Source of the DNA: Faecalicatena contorta | GTDB taxonomy: Bacteria > Bacillota > Clostridia > Lachnospirales > Lachnospiraceae | DNA: 64,000 nucleotides | Direction of reading: 5' to 3' | NCBI RefSeq assembly: GCF_021531895.1 | Contig: NZ_JAFBIX010000013.1 | Span: 1-64,000, forward strand | In this document: piece after piece, positions 33,159 to 42,242 of the stretch | Numbering within the stretch: the first letter of the stretch is position 1 | Layout of the letters: every line of letters begins with the position of its first letter | Notes under the pieces: model-generated | What the model saw: the letters and a program-made list of their open reading frames with translations, nothing else | Told to the model about the DNA's origin: nothing | Databases searched by the model: none | Position numbers and translations under genes: made by a program

Positions 33159-35897
33159 CTAATCTTCTCCTATTCTTTCTTTTCTTCCTAATCTTATATC
33201 TTCCATCTCTTCGGCCATCTTGGCATCCATATGGTCGAACAGATAATTCTTATTACTTTCGCGGCGGCTTTCATACTCCTCCCGGATCTGACGTCTGACA
33301 ATCTCTACTTCTTCCCGGAATTCCCTGGATGAGATCAGTGTTCCTCCCTGTCCCAGAGTAACGACCTGTTCTACACCGTCTGACGTAACAACCGTTACGT
33401 GATATTTCTTTCCAATCTGATGAACGACCTTCTCAATATACTGATCCGCCGTCTCTGCTTCCTTGGTGTATACCACGTGGATATTGTGATACTTCTGGAT
33501 CTCCAGCGCATAGCCATCCACCTTATAAGCATCAAAGACCAGTATGACTACACATTTCTTAAAGCCCTGATAATTGCACAGAACATCCATCAGCTTATTT
33601 CTCGCTGCTTCGATATTCTCCTTTGCCAGTTCCTTAAGATCATCCCATGCAAATATAACATTATAACCATCTACCAGAAGATACTCCTGAATCTCTTCTT
33701 TCTTCTTCGTATGTCTCTCTTTTTCAGCACTTACCGTTCTGGACGCAGGGCTTAACCTGCGCTCTACTTTTCCATAGGTTCGGATAAATATCTCTTCTAA
33801 TTCTTTCTCTTCCTGACGACTTAAAAGCGCCTGGCGGCTTCTTCCCTTGTCTGAGCGATTCCCTGTATGGCTCACAGTCTTCGGCTGCAACAGCTTCTCT
33901 TCCTTTTCCAGCTGGCTTTCAATATGCATATATTCGGGAACCTGATTCCAAGGAACTACGAATCCTGCGCCATGAGAACAGAATACGGAACCGGTCGGGT
34001 TATCCAGATCTCTGTCCGGTTCGTATCCACTAATCTCAATCACCTCTTCTGCATTATGGCAAGGTTCATACCCTCTGAACGTACAGGTCAGCTTTCCGCG
34101 GCCTCTGGAATAACTGTTGACTTCTCTCTGGTAATCCCGCATCGTTGCTACCGGCGCACTTCCAGTCAGAATCGCCATCTCACCATGCGTCTGAGGCGGC
34201 TGAAATTCGCCGGACATCTTCTGGATATCCGTCATAGCACGTCCCACCATCTCAGACGGAACTTCCAGACAAAACTCATAATACGACTCCAGAAGAACGC
34301 TCTCTGCCTGCATCAGTCCCTGACGCACGGCACGATAGGTTGCCTGACGGAAATCTCCACCCTCTGTATGCTTCTGATGGGCTCGTCCTGCTGCCAGAGT
34401 AATCTTCATATCCGTAATCACAGCACCTGTCAGCACTCCGCGATGCTCCTTCTCTGCCAGATGGGTCATGATCAGACGCTGCCAGTTCTTGTCCAGCATA
34501 TCTTCACTACAATTCGTATCCAGAACCAGACCGCTGCCCTTTTTCCCCGGTTCCATGATCAGATGAACTTCCGCATAATGGCGAAGCGGCTCAAAGTGTC
34601 CCACACCTTCTACCTTATTCCGAATTGTTTCCTTATATACAATATTTCCCGTGTCAAAGGATACCAGCACATGGAAGCGCTCCTGAATCAGGCTCTGCAA
34701 GATCTCAATCTGCACTTCTCCCATAAGCCGGGCATAGATCTCTCCTAATTCTTCATTCCATACGATCCGAAGCATCGGATCTTCTTCCTCAAGCTGCCGA
34801 AGATTCCGTAACATGGTATGTACATCACAGCCTTCCGGCAGCAGAATCCGATAATTCAGCACCGGTTCCAGCATCGGAGCCTGAGATTCCTTCTCTATGC
34901 CAAGACCTTCTCCCGGATAGGTATGACTCAGACCAGTCACCGCGCAGATACGTCCGGCTTCTGCTTCTTGTATCAATTCATACTTTTCTCCTGAATAGAT
35001 ACGGATCTGATTCACTTTTTCTTCCCAGCGTTCTTCATCCTCTACATGATCTGACATATGATTGGACAACATGGATTTGACCTTCAAGATTCCGCTGGTA
35101 ATCTTCAGGTACGTCAGACGATTCCCCTGCGAATCACGGGATATCTTAAACACTTTTGCTCCAAATTCCTTAGAATGCGCAGAATCCTTCGCTGCATAAG
35201 GCAACGTATATCGTTCCATTCCATCCAGGAACTCTTGAACTCCCTGCAATTTTAACGCTGAGCCAAAATAACATGGATAGACTTTTCTCTGCACGATCAA
35301 TCGGGCAATCGTCTCTTCACAGAGTTCTCCGGTCTGCAGATATTCGTCCAGAGCCTCCTCTTCACAGGTTGCCAGATTGTCATATAGTATCTCTTTCTCA
35401 TCATCAAAGGCAATGCAGCCTTCATCCAGACTATGTTTTAATTCATCCAGCAGCTGTTCCCGATCCGTTCCATCCTGATCCATCTTGTTTACAAAAAGGA
35501 AGGTCGGAATCTGGTAACGCCGCAGAAGATTCCACACAGTACGGGTATGTCCCTGCACGCCGTCCATTCCACTAATCACAAGGATTGCATAATCCAATAC
35601 CTGCAATGTTCGTTCCATCTCTGCCGAGAAATCCACATGCCCCGGAGTGTCCAAAAGCGTCACCTGTGTCTTTCCAAGTTCCAGGACTGCCTGTTTCGAG
35701 AAGATGGTGATTCCCCGATTCCGTTCCAGTTCATAAGTATCCAGATAGGCATTCTTATGATCCACACGCCCTAATTCTCTGATCTTTCCGCCGAGATACA
35801 AAAGGCCTTCTGAAAGAGTGGTCTTTCCCGCATCTACATGAGCAAGAATACCTACGCATATATGTTTTTTGGGTTTATTCTCAGATATCACATCCAT
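33159..35897 (-). CDS. EF-G/TetM-like GTPase fused to a Rae1/YacP NYN ribonuclease
   Basis: This 912-residue protein has two recognisable parts. Residues 10-650 follow the TetM/EF-G domain order with G1 AHVDAGKTT (19-27), G3 DTPGH (83-87) and G4 NKMD (137-140), then domains II-V. The TetM domain IV tip SPVSTP, needed to displace tetracycline, is replaced by a GRAHQKHTEGGDFR stretch. A charged linker (660-735) leads to a Rae1/YacP-type NYN domain (738-890) with Asp743, Asp789, Asp818 and Asp840 and the shared TSD..EQ and GQG segments. B. subtilis Rae1 is a ribosome-associated mRNA endonuclease, so ribosome-targeted RNA cleavage is inferred. Start at MDVISENK follows AAAGGGG. Confidence 0.88.
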   Translation of the reverse strand: MDVISENKPKKHICVGILAHVDAGKTTLSEGLLYLGGKIRELGRVDHKNAYLDTYELERNRGITIFSKQAVLELGKTQVTLLDTPGHVDFSAEMERTLQVLDYAILVISGMDGVQGHTRTVWNLLRRYQIPTFLFVNKMDQDGTDREQLLDELKHSLDEGCIAFDDEKEILYDNLATCEEEALDEYLQTGELCEETIARLIVQRKVYPCYFGSALKLQGVQEFLDGMERYTLPYAAKDSAHSKEFGAKVFKISRDSQGNRLTYLKITSGILKVKSMLSNHMSDHVEDEERWEEKVNQIRIYSGEKYELIQEAEAGRICAVTGLSHTYPGEGLGIEKESQAPMLEPVLNYRILLPEGCDVHTMLRNLRQLEEEDPMLRIVWNEELGEIYARLMGEVQIEILQSLIQERFHVLVSFDTGNIVYKETIRNKVEGVGHFEPLRHYAEVHLIMEPGKKGSGLVLDTNCSEDMLDKNWQRLIMTHLAEKEHRGVLTGAVITDMKITLAAGRAHQKHTEGGDFRQATYRAVRQGLMQAESVLLESYYEFCLEVPSEMVGRAMTDIQKMSGEFQPPQTHGEMAILTGSAPVATMRDYQREVNSYSRGRGKLTCTFRGYEPCHNAEEVIEISGYEPDRDLDNPTGSVFCSHGAGFVVPWNQVPEYMHIESQLEKEEKLLQPKTVSHTGNRSDKGRSRQALLSRQEEKELEEIFIRTYGKVERRLSPASRTVSAEKERHTKKKEEIQEYLLVDGYNVIFAWDDLKELAKENIEAARNKLMDVLCNYQGFKKCVVILVFDAYKVDGYALEIQKYHNIHVVYTKEAETADQYIEKVVHQIGKKYHVTVVTSDGVEQVVTLGQGGTLISSREFREEVEIVRRQIREEYESRRESNKNYLFDHMDAKMAEEMEDIRLGRKERIGED

Positions 35898-35974
35898 AGA
35901 AAAAGCCCCTTTCTGCAATAAATAATCATCTGTAATAACCTGATTATTATATCACAGGAAGGGGCAGAAGTCGA
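35898..35974 (-). promoter_or_regulatory. Promoter embedded in a terminator/RBS-sequestering hairpin
   Basis: On the minus strand GCCCCTTCCTG (35965-35955) pairs with CAGAAAGGGGC (35915-35905), followed by TTTTT and then the ATG of the GTPase-NYN gene. The downstream arm contains that gene's ribosome binding site. A promoter, TCGACT (35974-35969), 17 bases, TATAAT (35951-35946), overlaps the upstream arm. Transcripts from it would lack the upstream arm, while read-through transcripts would carry the full terminator. Confidence 0.6.
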
Positions 35975-35981
35975 CTAATGA

Positions 35982-36533
35982 TTAATGTATATTCCCATCC
36001 GTCAACGCAACTTTTATATAATCATGATGTACCAGTTCCAGATATTTTCCGAATACATCTGTTGTCTTCATTTTTATACTGGATGTGTTCACGCAAGGAT
36101 GGCATGCGAATTCTTCATCTTGCAGCACTTCTTTATCTACCAGCAACTGTACACGGTTCTCCGGGTCGAAGATCAATCCCATAATGGTCGCCGAGCCAGG
36201 TGTGACATTTAGGTATTTTTCCATATCTTCTGCCGATGCGAAGGACAATCTGGATGTAGGAATCTGCTTCGATAATTCCTTTGTCTGCAGTGACTTCTTT
36301 CCCGGCATTACCAGCAGATAGAATGCTGTCTTCTGGCGATTGCACAGGAACAGATTCTTGCAGATCTCAATCCCAAGTGCCTCATCTACTCCCATACATG
36401 CCTCAATCGTAGCAACTGGAGGATGATCTACGCGGACATAGGGAATTCCTGCAGCATCCAACACATCATAAACTTTGATTTCTTTTTCTTTGCGTCCTTC
36501 TGTATTCACCGGGCGTCCTTCATACAATTCCAT
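35982..36533 (-). CDS. Prolyl-tRNA editing protein, ProX/YbaK family
   Basis: This 183-residue trans-editing protein hydrolyses mischarged tRNA, usually Ala-tRNAPro in the ProX group. The YbaK fold is visible: YVRVDHPPVATIEAC near residue 35, the catalytic Lys region CKNLFLCNRQKTAFYLL near 60, and the GSATIMGLIFDPENRVQLLVD stretch in pieces near 113-133. The conserved HPCVNTSSIKM segment near 145 fits the family. It lies between the XRE regulator and the GTPase-NYN gene on one strand, suggesting a translation quality-control theme. Confidence 0.9.
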   Translation of the reverse strand: MELYEGRPVNTEGRKEKEIKVYDVLDAAGIPYVRVDHPPVATIEACMGVDEALGIEICKNLFLCNRQKTAFYLLVMPGKKSLQTKELSKQIPTSRLSFASAEDMEKYLNVTPGSATIMGLIFDPENRVQLLVDKEVLQDEEFACHPCVNTSSIKMKTTDVFGKYLELVHHDYIKVALTDGNIH

Positions 36534-36551
36534 CTCTTTCCTCCTGAATCG

Positions 36552-37253
36552 TTATTCCATGAACTGATCGATCGTAAATAAATTATATTTTTTGGATATC
36601 TTTATATCTTCTTTGGTCAGTTTTAATCCTTCGATCAATTCACTGTCTTCCTTAAGTATAGAAGATGCAATCATTACCTTAATTGCCACCGGAAGCATCG
36701 TCTTATACGACAGGCCTGTAAGCATTCCAAGCTTACGGTTTGTACGGCTCAAACTATTAATGCAGCAGATTAGCACCTGTTCTGTAGGATTATTCTGATT
36801 CTGAAGTGTATAATTCTCTATAAATTCATATTTTCTGCTCATCCCTGCATACAAAGCTTTACAGTCTCCTGGATTCTGCACATCCTTCACATCATAAAAC
36901 AACTGAATTCTCATCTGCCCCAAATCAGACAATATGTATCGCTCTATGATACTTTTCAAGATTCTCTTACTTCTTCCATCGTAAGAATACATATATTGCC
37001 GATCAAAAAATTCTCCTTCCAGCTCTTCAGTGTGAAACTCATCTTCCTCTGCCGCCAGAAGCTGTGACGGAGCAACCTTCAACACTTGTGAAATCTCCTC
37101 CAAAGTGGCCATATCCAGCGATATCAGACCCTTTTCATATTTTGAGATTGTAGATTTGCTCTTATGAATCTGCTTTGCCAGCTCTTCCAGAGTCATCTTA
37201 TATGCCAGACGATATTTCTTAATATTTGTCCCCACTCGTTTGTCAATACTCAT
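36552..37253 (-). CDS. XRE-family helix-turn-helix regulator
   Basis: This 233-residue protein has an N-terminal Cro/C1-type DNA-binding domain (about 6-65: NIKKYRLAYKMTLEELAKQIHKSKSTISKYEKG). A C-terminal domain of about 165 residues follows that I do not recognise; it is helical with an SLSRTNRKLGMLTGL segment. It is divergent from brnQ and upstream of the ProX-type gene by 18 bases. Direct repeats upstream may be its binding sites. Confidence 0.87.
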   Translation of the reverse strand: MSIDKRVGTNIKKYRLAYKMTLEELAKQIHKSKSTISKYEKGLISLDMATLEEISQVLKVAPSQLLAAEEDEFHTEELEGEFFDRQYMYSYDGRSKRILKSIIERYILSDLGQMRIQLFYDVKDVQNPGDCKALYAGMSRKYEFIENYTLQNQNNPTEQVLICCINSLSRTNRKLGMLTGLSYKTMLPVAIKVMIASSILKEDSELIEGLKLTKEDIKISKKYNLFTIDQFME

Positions 37254-37271
37254 AACCTCTCCGTTTCTTAC

Positions 37272-37323
37272 AAATCACTTTTTTTATGAAATATATCCCA
37301 AATTTATTTGAAATCACTTTTTT
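37272..37323. repeat. Direct repeats, candidate XRE operators
   Basis: The 13-base sequence AAATCACTTTTTT occurs at 37272 and again at 37311, 39 bases apart, between the XRE gene and brnQ. The spacing is close to four helical turns. Operator function is inferred from position. Confidence 0.45.
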
Positions 37324-37400
37324 ACTAATGATTTACAGAAAAAGTCTCTCTTTAATACATAAACACGAAAAAAGTTTCCTGTCAAGACACTTTCATCAAT

Positions 37401-37429
37401 TTGCCGTGCACTTTTATTCACGTTAAAAT
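37401..37429 (+). promoter_or_regulatory. Sigma-A promoter of brnQ
   Basis: TTGCCG and TAAAAT are separated by 17 bases, 34 bases before the brnQ start. Confidence 0.55.
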
Positions 37430-37463
37430 AATATCATATTAAAGGAAAGATACTGAGGAAATT

Positions 37464-38624
37464 ATGATGAATCAAAGACAATATAAAGACACCTTCGTGA
37501 TTGGATTTGCAATATTTGCCATGTTCTTTGGCGCTGGGAATCTTATTTTTCCACCTTATCTTGGACTGATCACAGGCCAAAAGTGGTTTTTAAGTTTTTT
37601 ATGTTTTATGTTCATGGATATGGGATTAAGTATTCTTACACTGCTCGTTGTTGCCAAATTAGGGAAAGGCGCTTCTGGGATTACAGAACGATTGGGCAGA
37701 ATCCCTTCTTACCTGATTCTGACACTGAATGCACTCTGCCTGGGTCCATTGATTGCCATTCCACGAACTGCCGCGACTGCATATGAATTCTCGATAGCAC
37801 CATTCTTTCCGTCCTTTGACGGGAAATATTTTTCTATTCTCTTTTTTGCAATCGTCGTTTTATTCTGCCTGAAACAGTCTAAAGTCATTGATATTATTGG
37901 AACTGTCTTTGCACCTTTGATTCTTTTGGCACTGCTGATACTTATTGTAAAAGGAATTCTGTCACCCCTTGGTTCTATAGATGCTTCTGCCTCTATGCAG
38001 AGCGCTGTAGCGGTCGGTGTTAATGCTGGTTATCAGACGATGGATGTGATGGCTGCCATGATATTCTCTGCCTCTATTTTACTTACACTGCAACAAAAAC
38101 ATTACACTGATACCAAACAACAATTTGATATGATTGCCCGGTCCGGAGTCATTGCTGCCGTTATTCTTTTCGTCGTGTATGGCGGTCTGGCATATCTGGG
38201 AGCAACGGTATCCAGTATCTACCCTTCAGATACTGACCGGGTTGTACTATTAATCGCAATCACTAAGTCCCTCTTAGGAAAAAAAGGAATGATTCTTCTG
38301 GGAATACTGGTCTGTATTGCCTGTATGACACCTGCAATCGGTCTGTTATCATCTGCCGCTTCCTTTTTTGAGAAGCAGACAAAAGGCCATGTCAGCTATC
38401 GTACATTTGTCTTTTTATTTGCAGGCATAAGCTGTATCATCTCAAACTTTGGAATCAGCCGGATTCTGGAACTTGCTTCCCCGATCTTAAGTATTCTCTA
38501 TCCGGTATTAATCTTACTGGTATTCCTTGGATTATTCCAAAAACGTATTCCCAAGGATATGTTCTATCGATTTACCGTTTTCGGGGTATTTTGCATCAGT
38601 CTGCTAAGTCTTAGAATCCTATAA
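37464..38624 (+). CDS. brnQ: Branched-chain amino acid carrier BrnQ
   Basis: This 386-residue membrane protein imports Leu, Ile and Val with Na+ or H+. The N-terminal FAMFFGAGNLIFPPYLG motif in helix 1 and the PRTAATAYEFS segment near 95 are the family signatures. About 12 helices are predicted. It is somewhat shorter than the 430-450 residues of many BrnQ proteins because the final helices are compact. The 3' end overlaps the convergent DUF554 gene by 14 bases. It is divergent from the XRE gene. Confidence 0.92.
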   Translation: MMNQRQYKDTFVIGFAIFAMFFGAGNLIFPPYLGLITGQKWFLSFLCFMFMDMGLSILTLLVVAKLGKGASGITERLGRIPSYLILTLNALCLGPLIAIPRTAATAYEFSIAPFFPSFDGKYFSILFFAIVVLFCLKQSKVIDIIGTVFAPLILLALLILIVKGILSPLGSIDASASMQSAVAVGVNAGYQTMDVMAAMIFSASILLTLQQKHYTDTKQQFDMIARSGVIAAVILFVVYGGLAYLGATVSSIYPSDTDRVVLLIAITKSLLGKKGMILLGILVCIACMTPAIGLLSSAASFFEKQTKGHVSYRTFVFLFAGISCIISNFGISRILELASPILSILYPVLILLVFLGLFQKRIPKDMFYRFTVFGVFCISLLSLRIL

Positions 38625-39297
38625 TCTCTTTGCATACAAAAAAGAGAATCGGTACAAATAATGCCGGCAGCATATCTAATGTCTTAAATTTTTTTATATT
38701 CAGGATACTGCAGCCGGTACACATAATTAAGAAACCACCGACTATACATAATTCTGCTACCATCTCATCAGAGAAAAAGCTTGCCGACAGATATTTCGTG
38801 AGCAGAAAGATACTGCCCTGCCAACAGAACAGAACCCCTGCTGCAAGTGCCATCCCAATGCCATAGGTAGATGCCAGCACTGTACTTGTCACCAGGTCTA
38901 ATGATGCGTTGGTAAACAGATATGTATTATCTCCATAAAGAGCACTCATTACCGGACCTACAATCGACAATGAACCGATACAGTACAACAGGATACCCGT
39001 TGTGAGTCCTTGCGCAAGATTCCCTTTGGAATGGCTGTCTACAAAGCGATTGAACCGCTCATCCAGGTTCAATTTGGCTCCGATCAGACTTCCTAATACA
39101 AGGCTTACGATAAAGAGTACCGGGTATTCGCTTTTTGGCATATTAGATACCACTGCATTAATTCCAATTCCAAAAGCCGCAAGTCCACATGCCTGAAACA
39201 TTGCATTTTCATATTTTTCTCCGATTCCTTTTTTCAATACGCTTCCTGCAACACTCCCAACAAGAATTGTCCCAGTATTCACAATTGTCCCTAACAT
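38611..39297 (-). CDS. DUF554 family membrane protein
   Basis: This 228-residue protein has seven hydrophobic segments. The MLGTIVNTGTILVGSVAGS start and the LTTGILLYCIGSLSIVGPV segment near 95-113 are typical of DUF554 (YdfK-like). The function is unknown; a transport role is assumed for the family. It follows the MATE gene by 19 bases with an AAAGGA site, so the two are likely cotranscribed. Confidence 0.9.
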   Translation of the reverse strand: MLGTIVNTGTILVGSVAGSVLKKGIGEKYENAMFQACGLAAFGIGINAVVSNMPKSEYPVLFIVSLVLGSLIGAKLNLDERFNRFVDSHSKGNLAQGLTTGILLYCIGSLSIVGPVMSALYGDNTYLFTNASLDLVTSTVLASTYGIGMALAAGVLFCWQGSIFLLTKYLSASFFSDEMVAELCIVGGFLIMCTGCSILNIKKFKTLDMLPALFVPILFFVCKEIIGF

Positions 39298-39316
39298 CTT
39301 ATTTCTCGTTCCTTTC

Positions 39317-40675
39317 TTATCTTATTCTGTTACGTTCTTTTTTTCTCTCCAATGCAAAGCAAATGATAAAGAAGATGATTCCATATACTGTTGATATTGG
39401 CGCCGCAAGACCAACCATCATCAGAGATGTGTTCGGAAGGCTTGCCATAAATATAGAGATTGGAATACGGACACAAAATGCAGCTGTAATTCCTTGTATC
39501 ATAACCGGTATACTCTTACCGCATCCATTAAAATATCCGATACTGCTGAATAAAATACAAGTCAAAAGACAATCTACCGAGAATCCTTTCAGATAATCCG
39601 CGCTCTGCAGGATGACCTGCATATCATTGGTGAATAACGAAGACATTACAGTCCCTCCGAAGAATCCGGCCAGGAAAATGAATATTCCCAATGTACAGCC
39701 AGTAACCATAGCCGTGCGCACTCCTTTTTTCGCTCTTGCTTTTTGTCCTGCTCCAATATTCTGTGCCACAAAAGCCGAGACACTCTGCATCACAGAAGAC
39801 GGCACCAACATAATGAAAGAAATCAGCTTTTGTGCCACACCATATCCAGCCGACTGCATTAAGCCCATATTATTAATGATAGAATTAATCACCAGAAAAG
39901 AGATCTGTACCATCGTCTCTTGTAAAGCGATTGGAACGCCGACATTCAGGATTCTTCTTAACTCTCTTGGATATACCCTGCACTGCTGACGGGAAAAAGA
40001 GATTGGCATGTCTTGTCTGCGAAGCACGATCAAAGATATGATTACTGATACCAGCTGTGCAGTCACTGTCGCAAGTGCAGCACCGACTACATCCATATGT
40101 AAAGCCCCAACGCACACCAAATCTCCGATAATATTTACGACGCAGGCAACTCCAACAAAGAGAAACGGAAGATTCGCATTGCCGATTCCCCTTAGAACAC
40201 CACTAATAACATTATACGCAATAATGATTACAATTCCAGCTGAACAGACACGAATATAGAGAACCGTCTTATCAAAAGATTCCGCAGGAACCTGAAGTAG
40301 CCCGGCAATATTTCCTGCAAATGCCTCCAGTAAAACCGTCAACACAATTCCTAATACAGTAAATAATATAATGGTTGTTCCAACAGCATCGCCGGCCGCT
40401 TTCGGTTTCTTCTCTCCAATATGCTGTCCGATAATTACCGTTGAGCCCATGGCAAGACTGGTGATAATAAATGTCACCATCTGCATAAATGCACTTCCGG
40501 TTCCTACTGCTGAGATACTCGTTGCATCTCCGAATCTGCCGACCACCAGCAGATCCACTGCTCCATATGCCGCCTGCAAGATCAATGCTCCAAGCACAGG
40601 CAGTGCAAAACGAATCAAAGACCCGAACACCGGGCCCTCTACAAATGATATTTCTTTCTTATCTTTACTTCTCAT
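39317..40675 (-). CDS. MATE family efflux transporter
   Basis: This 452-residue protein has 12 predicted helices in two halves. The first contains GAVDLLVVGRFGDATSISAVGTGS in pieces, and the second half has SFLVINSIINNMGLMQSAGYG. These are clostridial MATE features close to the NorM/DinF group. It is followed by the DUF554 gene. No regulator is adjacent, unlike the other MATE gene in this window, to which it is only distantly similar. Confidence 0.9.
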   Translation of the reverse strand: MRSKDKKEISFVEGPVFGSLIRFALPVLGALILQAAYGAVDLLVVGRFGDATSISAVGTGSAFMQMVTFIITSLAMGSTVIIGQHIGEKKPKAAGDAVGTTIILFTVLGIVLTVLLEAFAGNIAGLLQVPAESFDKTVLYIRVCSAGIVIIIAYNVISGVLRGIGNANLPFLFVGVACVVNIIGDLVCVGALHMDVVGAALATVTAQLVSVIISLIVLRRQDMPISFSRQQCRVYPRELRRILNVGVPIALQETMVQISFLVINSIINNMGLMQSAGYGVAQKLISFIMLVPSSVMQSVSAFVAQNIGAGQKARAKKGVRTAMVTGCTLGIFIFLAGFFGGTVMSSLFTNDMQVILQSADYLKGFSVDCLLTCILFSSIGYFNGCGKSIPVMIQGITAAFCVRIPISIFMASLPNTSLMMVGLAAPISTVYGIIFFIICFALERKKERNRIR

Positions 40676-40762
40676 AATTCATTACTTCCTATTTTAATGT
40701 TTATCTGCTAATATCATGCTATTCAGCATATCACCATTGAGAAGTATTTGTAAAGCATTATA

Positions 40763-42079
40763 TTAATTTTGTTTTCCCGTCACCTCCTTCAGACTTCCAT
40801 TGGCCGGATTATCAAGAACCTTCCCATCTTCGTCGAAGCGGGAACCATGACATGTGCAATCCCAGCTGTGTTCTACCGCATTCCATTTCAGTGCACAACC
40901 CAGATGTGGACAACGTTTTTCTGATATTCTCAACAGATTTCCGACCGCAGTGCATCCATTAACCAGAAGCTGTGGCTTGAGCATGCTCCTGGACGGGTCA
41001 AAGACTGCTGCATACGGATTCTTTTTATTCAATATCTGATCTGTCAGTAGATTAGCTGCTACCATGGAAGAAGTCATTCCCCATTTATTAAATCCCGTGG
41101 CTACATAATATTCCGCACAGTTTTTGGAATACCGCCCAATATATGGCACCTCGTCTAATGTCATACAGTCCTGGGTTGCCCAGCAGAATTGTTCTTCCCG
41201 GTCATGATAAAACTGTCCGGCAAACTTTCGAAGTTCCTCCCAGTTGCCGCCCATTTTGCCAGTTCTATGATCTCCACCTCCAATCAACAGATAATTCTTA
41301 TAATTACGAAACGACATTCCACACATTGCCTCATCCACATACATGCCGTCTATCTGAGGCCCATTTTCCAGCGCGATCACGTAAGAGCGATGCTGGTACA
41401 TCTTCAGATAATACATTCCATGCTTATTGTCAATAGGAAAATGCGTCGCAAAGATTACTTTATGGAATGTAATCTTTCCATTTGCCGTTACAGCCTCATG
41501 TTCCTTTAATTCTGTCACAAAAGAATGTTCAAAAATGTTAAGATCTTTTGCAATTGCAGCAACAAATTTCAAAGGATGGAACTGTGCCTGACCTGCAAGA
41601 CCGACGGCTCCCACATGATAGAAAGGAAGCTTTGTCTTCTCCGAAATATCCGTATCCACTCCAAGCCTGCAAAGGGCATCTGCCTCTTTCTCCAGCTTCT
41701 TTCTGTCATTTATCGAATAAACATATGCCATCTTTCGTTCAAGATCACAGTTCATCCCATGACACAGTTTCACGAACTGCTGCACTGCCGACTGATTTGC
41801 ATCCAAATACATCTTTGCCTTTTCGTATCCTGCACTCTTAAGCAAACGATGATAGATCAGACCATGCTGTGCCGTAATCTTGGCTGTCGTATCTTTCGTA
41901 ATCCCCGAGCAGATGGTCTTCCCCTCGACCAGAACATACGGGACTCTGTTTTCCTGTAAAAAATAAGCGCAGAGAATTCCTGCCATACCACCACCAATGA
42001 TCAGTACATCCGTCTGGATATCTCCTTCCATACTTTTAAAATGTGGCAATTCTACACTTGCTGACCAGATTGACTCCAT
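40763..42079 (-). CDS. FAD-dependent oxidoreductase with C-terminal Rieske domain
   Basis: This 438-residue soluble redox protein has an N-terminal FAD-binding motif (VLIIGGGMAGILCAYFL near 26) of the DAO/glycine oxidase family. The C-terminal 80 residues hold a Rieske [2Fe-2S] domain with CPHLGC and CTCHGS supplying two Cys and two His ligands. The pairing resembles the YhfW type in Bacillus. It is divergent from the flavodiiron gene, suggesting a role in oxygen or redox defence. The substrate is unknown. Confidence 0.88.
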   Translation of the reverse strand: MESIWSASVELPHFKSMEGDIQTDVLIIGGGMAGILCAYFLQENRVPYVLVEGKTICSGITKDTTAKITAQHGLIYHRLLKSAGYEKAKMYLDANQSAVQQFVKLCHGMNCDLERKMAYVYSINDRKKLEKEADALCRLGVDTDISEKTKLPFYHVGAVGLAGQAQFHPLKFVAAIAKDLNIFEHSFVTELKEHEAVTANGKITFHKVIFATHFPIDNKHGMYYLKMYQHRSYVIALENGPQIDGMYVDEAMCGMSFRNYKNYLLIGGGDHRTGKMGGNWEELRKFAGQFYHDREEQFCWATQDCMTLDEVPYIGRYSKNCAEYYVATGFNKWGMTSSMVAANLLTDQILNKKNPYAAVFDPSRSMLKPQLLVNGCTAVGNLLRISEKRCPHLGCALKWNAVEHSWDCTCHGSRFDEDGKVLDNPANGSLKEVTGKQN

Positions 42080-42199
42080 TTCCCCTCACTCCTCTTGTAT
42101 CATAATGAAAAGATATATTATATTCTGTGCATATGTGAGCAGATTATCCACATAATCTTTTCTTGAATGAAAAAAAATACACCCACTTATTATGACATA

Positions 42200-42208
42200 T
42201 GCTATAAT
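42200..42208 (+). promoter_or_regulatory. Extended -10 promoter of the flavodiiron gene
   Basis: TGCTATAAT gives a perfect -10 with the extended TG, 35 bases before the start. No good -35 is seen. Confidence 0.6.
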
Positions 42209-42242
42209 GTTCCATAACGATTAAGAAAAGGAGCGAATTACA

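Noticed and set aside
33159-35897. Tetracycline resistance gene of the TetM/TetO type
   Set aside because: The GTPase part is similar, but the domain IV loop needed to displace tetracycline is not conserved and a nuclease domain is fused at the end. I do not call resistance.
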